This document shows positions 59,363 through 64,000 of a DNA stretch of 64,000 nucleotides, in pieces; the stretch's first letter is position 1, and each line of letters begins with the position of its first letter. A program made the translations under genes and the position numbers. The stretch lies in contig NC_073693.1 in NCBI RefSeq assembly GCF_029784155.1, positions 159,538,887 to 159,602,886 on the forward strand, in the 5' to 3' direction. This stretch comes from Uranotaenia lowii. Lineage: Eukaryota > Arthropoda > Insecta > Diptera > Culicidae. The notes beneath the pieces were generated by a model. It had not been told where the DNA came from and did no database searches. It saw only the letters and a list, made by a program, of their open reading frames with translations.

Positions 59363-61717
59363 ATGGCTGACGATATCAGACATCTGTCCAAGAAAGAGAG
59401 AATTTTATGGAATTTACTTGAAAGTATAGAGGATTTTCTTCAAGATTACGAGGATGATAGAGACTATGGTTCACTACAACCACGGCTAGCGAAATTAGAC
59501 GAGGCTTACGAGAGGTTTGGTGACATACGCGTTCAAATGGAAGTTATCCTGGAAGATCTTGATGCTGAAGATGATTCTGTAGACGATGACGGCAAGAAGA
59601 AAACTTGGAAAAAGGATAACATTACCGTATACAAGGATTTTGTAAACAAATATTTTTTGCTGAAACAACAACTGCTATCAAAAATGGAGCCGATTCCTGC
59701 TCAGCCTACTCACTCTAGATCGTTTGTGTCCGACTCAGTTTTGCCATGCCACACCAAGTATCCTGAGCTGACGTTGCCAACCTTCTCTGGAGAACTTTTG
59801 GATTGGATCAACTTTCGGGACAACTTCAAATCATTAATTCACGACAACGCACAGTTAAATGAAATGGATAAATTTAACTATCTCCGAACCTCGTTAAAAG
59901 GTGATGCCATTCTCCAGATTAATCAAATACAGGTAGCAGCAATTAATTACGGATTGGCTTGGAGCACTTTGCAAGCGAAATATGAGAACCACAAGCTAAT
60001 AGCTCAGGTGCACATGAAAGCTCTTTTCGATGCACCAGTTATGCCGACAGAATGTTTTGAAGCCTTGAATGTACTGCTATCCACTTTCAAAATCAACCTC
60101 CAGCAGTTGGAGAAGTTGGGTCAGAAGACTAGCAGTTGGAGTACACTGTTGGCGTTCATGCTCTCGCAGAAACTGGACCCAGTAACATATCGTCTTTGGG
60201 AAACACATCACGCTTCTAAAGACGTACCTTCATACGAAGCGATGATTGTATTTTTAGAAAGCCAATGCTCGATTTTGCAATCGACTGCTAGTAGAAATGG
60301 GAATGATGACCATCGAAGCTGCAGAACTCCCATCAGCCACAGCACGGTTACTGCGGAAAGATTTTGTCCTGTCTGCAGAAATGGATCGCACAAAATCGAA
60401 CAATGTGTTAAATTCTACAGGATGAGGGTGATTGATCGGAAGGATTTAGTTCGGAGAATGAGACTCTGCTTCAATTGTCTAGAAGCCGGACATTTCGTTG
60501 AAAACTGTTCGTGTTGTTCCTGTTCGAAGTGTGGGCAACGCCATCATTTGCTACTGCACCCATATTCTCCGAACCAAAACAGCCAATCGAACATGCTGTA
60601 CTCTCCTCGTTCCCCAAGAAGACCTCAACGCGCGATCAGTCAATCGAGAAGTGAACCCGATACACAACACAATCAGTCCCGGATGAACAGCTTTCAATCT
60701 TTAGAGAACAACTCGCAAGCCACACAACAGCCACCTCCCACTAACACGCCCACTGTAAGTCACCACACTACACTACTCAGTACACAACGAGACACTCACA
60801 CTGCTATGCTGTCAACAGCCGTTGTCATGTTAGTCGATAGCAGTGGCAACACAGTTCTAGCTCGTGCCCTGTTGGACAATGGATCTCAGATCAGCATGAT
60901 GACTGAGAACTTGTCGAAAAAGCTTAAGTTTCAGCGCGTTCGTGAAAACCTTCCTGTAAATGGTGTTGGAGGGTCATCAAGCATTTCGAAGGAATCTGTC
61001 TTAGCTCGTATCATATCGTGCACATCTGCGTTTACAACTAATGAGAGGAAATTCTTCGTGCTACCTCGAATCACATTGAATTTGCCTCAAAGAAACGTCG
61101 ATATAAGGTCTTGGAAACTACCGTCTTCTATCAGCCTGGCAGATCCCGAATTTAACAAATCCGGCCCCATTGATCTCGTGTTAGGAGTTTCCACATTCTT
61201 CGAAGTTTTGCTGCCGCAGCAGATGAGAATTGATGAGGCCGGTCCAATCCTCCAGAATTCTCACCTAGGATGGATTGTCGCAGGAGAGCTACCGGAAACG
61301 ACAGTTTATTCTTGCAGTGCTATGGTGTCTACTGAAGAATCGTCGAAGACTTTAACCGTTTCCAAACTACCATGCTGGAGTTTTATTTTCTTTTTGTTTT
61401 CTCTGGCCTGTTCCTTTGCTATCCATTTGTTCGACCACTATGTTCTCGCTAGCTCAGTTATAGTCCTGGTTAATATGTTTCTCCAAGGGCTTTGGAAATT
61501 AAAGCATTCTTGCGACGAATCATGTGAACATGAACAAGAATTGCATAGGCTGACATTAAGGGACAAACTGAGTGGATTTAACAGCGCATTCTTACCTCGA
61601 TGGATCACAATTCGCAAAGATGTGATTGCATGCGATAGTCATGGACTATGTGACACATCTCAAAGCATCAACGAAGCAGCATCACCATACAATCCGAGAC
61701 AACCATCAACAGTTTAG
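59363..61717 (+). CDS. BEL/Pao Gag with protease-like domain and hydrophobic C-terminus
   Basis: Structural polyprotein of the retrotransposon. I start it at the ATG at 59363 (context AAAATGG); the frame is open to a TTG at 59273, but that is not a normal start. Length is 784 residues. Order: acidic N-terminal region; a Gag core typical of BEL/Pao (from TLPTFSGELLDW, about residue 137, to about 290); zinc-binding CPVCRNGSHKIEQC (about 333) and CFNCLEAGHF with trailing cysteines (about 368); a Ser/Gln-rich linker; an aspartic-protease-like domain with ALLDNGSQISMM (about 502) to HLGWIVAGE; then two hydrophobic stretches (about 672-709) and a polar tail. The usual DSG/DTG reads DNG. The polymerase and integrase expected next are missing, so the C-terminus is probably a fusion made by an internal deletion. 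Confidence 0.85.
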   Translation: MADDIRHLSKKERILWNLLESIEDFLQDYEDDRDYGSLQPRLAKLDEAYERFGDIRVQMEVILEDLDAEDDSVDDDGKKKTWKKDNITVYKDFVNKYFLLKQQLLSKMEPIPAQPTHSRSFVSDSVLPCHTKYPELTLPTFSGELLDWINFRDNFKSLIHDNAQLNEMDKFNYLRTSLKGDAILQINQIQVAAINYGLAWSTLQAKYENHKLIAQVHMKALFDAPVMPTECFEALNVLLSTFKINLQQLEKLGQKTSSWSTLLAFMLSQKLDPVTYRLWETHHASKDVPSYEAMIVFLESQCSILQSTASRNGNDDHRSCRTPISHSTVTAERFCPVCRNGSHKIEQCVKFYRMRVIDRKDLVRRMRLCFNCLEAGHFVENCSCCSCSKCGQRHHLLLHPYSPNQNSQSNMLYSPRSPRRPQRAISQSRSEPDTQHNQSRMNSFQSLENNSQATQQPPPTNTPTVSHHTTLLSTQRDTHTAMLSTAVVMLVDSSGNTVLARALLDNGSQISMMTENLSKKLKFQRVRENLPVNGVGGSSSISKESVLARIISCTSAFTTNERKFFVLPRITLNLPQRNVDIRSWKLPSSISLADPEFNKSGPIDLVLGVSTFFEVLLPQQMRIDEAGPILQNSHLGWIVAGELPETTVYSCSAMVSTEESSKTLTVSKLPCWSFIFFLFSLACSFAIHLFDHYVLASSVIVLVNMFLQGLWKLKHSCDESCEHEQELHRLTLRDKLSGFNSAFLPRWITIRKDVIACDSHGLCDTSQSINEAASPYNPRQPSTV

Positions 61718-61789
61718 CAATCCACCGTAGCAATACTTCATCACTGCCGTCACAATTCCTGGACAACCGTTATTAATTAAGTATTTTTC

Positions 61790-61848
61790 GCCCCCATGAG
61801 GGGCACTTTTGGCACTGACGGCATATTAGCCGTATTTGCCAGGGGGCC
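61790..61848 (+). other. Hairpin block 1
   Basis: Starts GCCCCCATGAGGGGC and ends TGCCAGGGGGCC. The inner stem ACGGC/GCCGT closes ATATTA, with an outer stem TGGCA/TGCCA. The first GCCCC can pair with the adjacent GGGGC or with the distal GGGGGC, which are mutually exclusive. Followed by TTAAGTTATGT. Confidence 0.7.
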
Positions 61849-62037
61849 AAACATTAAGTTATGTACAAACCCACCTGTTTGTTTGCGGAGCCTAAAGTAG
61901 TTTTTTCCCGCCAGGATTGTACATCGCATCATCCGTCCAGGATTGTCGCCAAATGAAGAATTCTGCTGCTAATCGTGATATTCTACTGTTTAGATTATTC
62001 GTTTCTGGTTCTCAACTAAAGACAATAAGTTTTACAC

Positions 62038-62096
62038 GCCCCCATGAGGGGCTCTATTGGCACTGGCGGCGCATCAGCTGCATTTGCCAGGGGGCC
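62038..62096 (+). other. Hairpin block 2
   Basis: Same 59-nt layout: GCCCCCATGAGGGGC, outer TGGCA/TGCCA, inner GCGGC/GCTGC (one G-U pair) around GCATCA, then GGGGGCC and CTAAGTTACGT. Confidence 0.7.
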
Positions 62097-62251
62097 AATT
62101 TCTAAGTTACGTGCTACCCCATATTTATGTTAGCTTGCAGAAACTACAGTAGCTTTTCTCCACCAGGGTCCATGCACCGTTCGTTAAAGATGTCCAAGAT
62201 GGCTGGACCAGAGAACCTGTTGTGACCGACATTTCCTCATCAGATAAGTAT

Positions 62252-62310
62252 GCCCCCAGTAGGGGCGCAATTGGCTAGAAGCGGCAGTCAGCCGTTAATG
62301 CCAGGGGGCG
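62252..62310 (+). other. Hairpin block 3
   Basis: GCCCCCAGTAGGGGC, outer TGGC/GCCA, inner GCGGC/GCCGT around AGTCA, then GGGGGC and CATAGTTACGT. The loop between GCCCC and GGGGC differs, but the pairing is kept. Confidence 0.7.
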
Positions 62311-62457
62311 ATATCATAGTTACGTTTTCCCTAACCACAAGTAGCATGAAGAAATTGTCGTATTATTCTCTTCGACAGGGCTTCAGGAAATTTGGAATCG
62401 CATTTGGAACGTCGCGATATTTTACGGTTCGGCTGCTGGAACACTTCAGTATCTTCA

Positions 62458-62518
62458 GCCCCCGCGAGGGGCGCACTCTGGTTTTGACGAAATTATAATT
62501 CGTTGATGCCTGGGGGCC
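62458..62518 (+). other. Hairpin block 4
   Basis: GCCCCCGCGAGGGGC, inner ACGAA/TTCGT around ATTATAA, then GGGGGCC and GAAAGTTATGT. Two pairs of the inner stem are changed on both sides relative to block 1. The outer TGGC stem is weak here. Confidence 0.65.
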
Positions 62519-62803
62519 ACAGTGAAAGTTATGTAGTAATGATAATTTAGTTAATCCAGAGTCAAACGTGTTTGTCTCCAGCAGGATCGTCTTACTTCCC
62601 AGTACAAGGAGGTCATCATCAGTCAGTTGAAGAGGTATTACATCAGGGCACGAGTGCCAATACTCATCGAATTCAATGCATGGTAGCGCCTGAAATATCG
62701 ATTCGACGACAGTCCCACAAGCCCCAGCTGACTGGAAAGGAGGAGCCCGACTAGATCATAGTGTCTAGCATGCCAGTGAAAAAATATCGTGTTGAGTGAA
62801 CTC

Positions 62804-62816
62804 AAGGCGGGCGGTA
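62804..62816 (+). promoter_or_regulatory. Polypurine tract
   Basis: AAGGCGGGCGGTA immediately before the 3' LTR, the expected site for plus-strand priming. Confidence 0.55.
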
Positions 62817-63232
62817 TGTTCGCGCCAAAAAGCAGCAGCACAAACCAAGCGCAATCACAACTCATCATTTCTACTTCCCACAAGCAGCATCCTTTGGTAC
62901 ATTCCTGCCACACGCATCAGCAGTGATAACTACCAAAGTGCGGTGCGTGTGTGCACCTATTAGGTATTCAATAAGTAGTGTAGGCAAGAGAATAGGCGAT
63001 AGCTGTTCGGCATTTTTACTAACTGCTGACGGCCACAAGATCAGATAGAATCAATAAACCACCCGTATCGTTCGCATTAAAATACAGTCCGCTGTTCTAT
63101 TGTTGTATCGTCCAGAAATAAAATCCGTGAGCGTATCACAGTGCCGTTTTAATTGATTGTCGTTTGAATTTCACATGTCGGAAAAGTTCCGTGGTTTACC
63201 GTACCAGCGATTAGAAGGGATTGGCCTTAACA
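62817..63232 (+). repeat. 3' LTR of the BEL/Pao element
   Basis: 416 bp, apparently identical to 58029-58444. Followed by the second ATTAT. Confidence 0.92.
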
Positions 63233-63237
63233 ATTAT

Positions 63238-64000
63238 ATTCATAGTATATTTGATTTTATTACTAGCTGACCAGGTGTGCTTTGCTACACCTTCCAAAAA
63301 TAAATTAAATTTGTTAAAATAATTGAAACTTAGTTTTATTCTTAGGCAGCATTTCAAACAGCATTTCACCATAATTTGAAAGCAAACGCTTTAAAATGAG
63401 AGCTGCAACTGGAGTTTTTGAATTTCAGTATTGGAGAGTGGGGATACTTTTCTTATTTTCAGCATATCTTTTTGGAAAAATTTAGCAACTCGCCGTCTTT
63501 GACATTTTCTGACAGCTTATTACTTCAAGTTTCTATGCTCCAAAACTTAGAACGCTACTTGAACCCGTTGATGAACTAGAAGCATTATCGTGGGAGTAAA
63601 AAAATTGCGATTTTTCTGAAGTTAGGGGAGACTTGATCCCCTATTCAAGAAGACTTGATCTTTTATTCAGGACGCCCTAATCCTTGTATAAAAATCAAAC
63701 AAAACCCCAAGATAGAATGTTAATTGATTATTTCGGTCATGTTTGTTCTCATTTCACAATTAATAGCAGACATAAGAAGAAAATTCTATAACTTTGTCTC
63801 AACGCTAATAACATTGCATACTTAAAGACGCTATTTTTTATAATTAAGAGAAAATTAATTATTTTTGCTCTTTTCTTCAGACAATTGTTTGATAAATATT
63901 AGTTTTTGGATAAATATTGGTAATTTCGTAATCAGCAATCAAAACGATCAATTCAGAAGAAAAATATGCCGTTTGGAAGGGGGATCAATTGTACCCATAA
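63238..64000. other. No gene seen; dispersed repeat at about 63460-63660
   Basis: 63460-63610 matches 25650-25810 imperfectly. Downstream, GACTTGATCCCC and related motifs recur (63632, 63650), and GGGGGATCAATTG lies near the window end, suggesting that an element continues beyond it. Confidence 0.4.

Larger units (their letters stand above)
61718..62816 (+). other. Non-coding 3' region of the BEL/Pao element
   Basis: No frame longer than about 80 codons and no domain. It holds four spaced copies of a hairpin block, each followed about 8-12 nt later by AGTTAYGT. The spacers between blocks are otherwise different. Confidence 0.75.
58029..63232 (+). mobile_element. BEL/Pao LTR retrotransposon, Gag-protease only
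   Basis: 5204 bp bounded by two 416-bp LTRs that I read as identical and by a 5-bp duplication ATTAT (58024-58028 and 63233-63237). Order: LTR, primer site, ~900-bp leader, one Gag-protease frame, ~1.1 kb of non-coding sequence with four hairpins, polypurine tract, LTR. Reverse transcriptase, RNase H and integrase are absent, so mobility would need a helper. Identical LTRs mean insertion was recent. Confidence 0.9.

Noticed and set aside
61790..62500. Coding peptide repeats in the BEL/Pao 3' region
   Set aside because: Related peptides appear in one frame in two blocks, but each block hits a stop within about 25 codons and the changes preserve base pairing rather than residues.

Overview
This window is eukaryotic, AT-rich and dense in transposable elements. 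The mix of Jockey-type non-LTR elements, a BEL/Pao LTR element, tRNA-derived SINEs, hAT, pogo-like and TA-flanked non-autonomous DNA elements, and 60-70 bp introns points to a dipteran, most likely a culicid mosquito. The species is inference. I found no intact host gene: every substantial reading frame belongs to a mobile element, a relic, or a 9-bp satellite that is open in several frames by chance.

Layout. 1-7.3 kb: two convergent Jockey elements. The first (+) is cut by the window edge and has an internal deletion. The second (-) is nearly intact (ORF1, endonuclease and reverse transcriptase all open) but is split by a 570-bp hAT-like element with an 8-bp target duplication. 8-11 kb: an 850-bp TA-flanked element carrying an intron-like segment, a hAT transposase relic, and a hAT-like non-autonomous element with a SINE inside it. 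12.6-14.3 kb: a decayed, intron-bearing member of a multicopy insect protein family. 16.9-22.6 kb: a pogo-like MITE, a SINE and a 1.9-kb TIR element. 23.4-25.5 kb: a (TTTTTGTCA)n satellite.

25.5-38.1 kb and 40.2-52.9 kb are the same 12.7-kb sequence. The two copies differ, as far as I could compare by eye, only by one 19-bp tandem unit. They are separated by a gap of exactly 500 N and a second, noisier copy of the satellite. The first copy stops at the gap, which looks like an unpurged overlap or haplotig rather than a real duplication. Each copy holds a 2.7-kb TIR element with six TGACGTCA palindromes, a SINE, a decayed Jockey element and a MITE.

53.5-57.2 kb: two related pairs of pogo-like inverted termini in interleaved order, enclosing a hAT-like element and a 118-bp near-perfect inverted repeat. 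58.0-63.2 kb: a BEL/Pao element with apparently identical 416-bp LTRs and a 5-bp target duplication. It encodes only Gag plus a protease-like domain with a hydrophobic tail. Its 3' third carries four copies of a roughly 60-nt hairpin whose stems show compensatory changes.

The four hairpins (61790-62518), the 118-bp inverted repeat (55400-55693), the palindrome-rich TIR element (26542-29224) and the element with an intron-like segment (7990-8839) are the parts least explained by known families.
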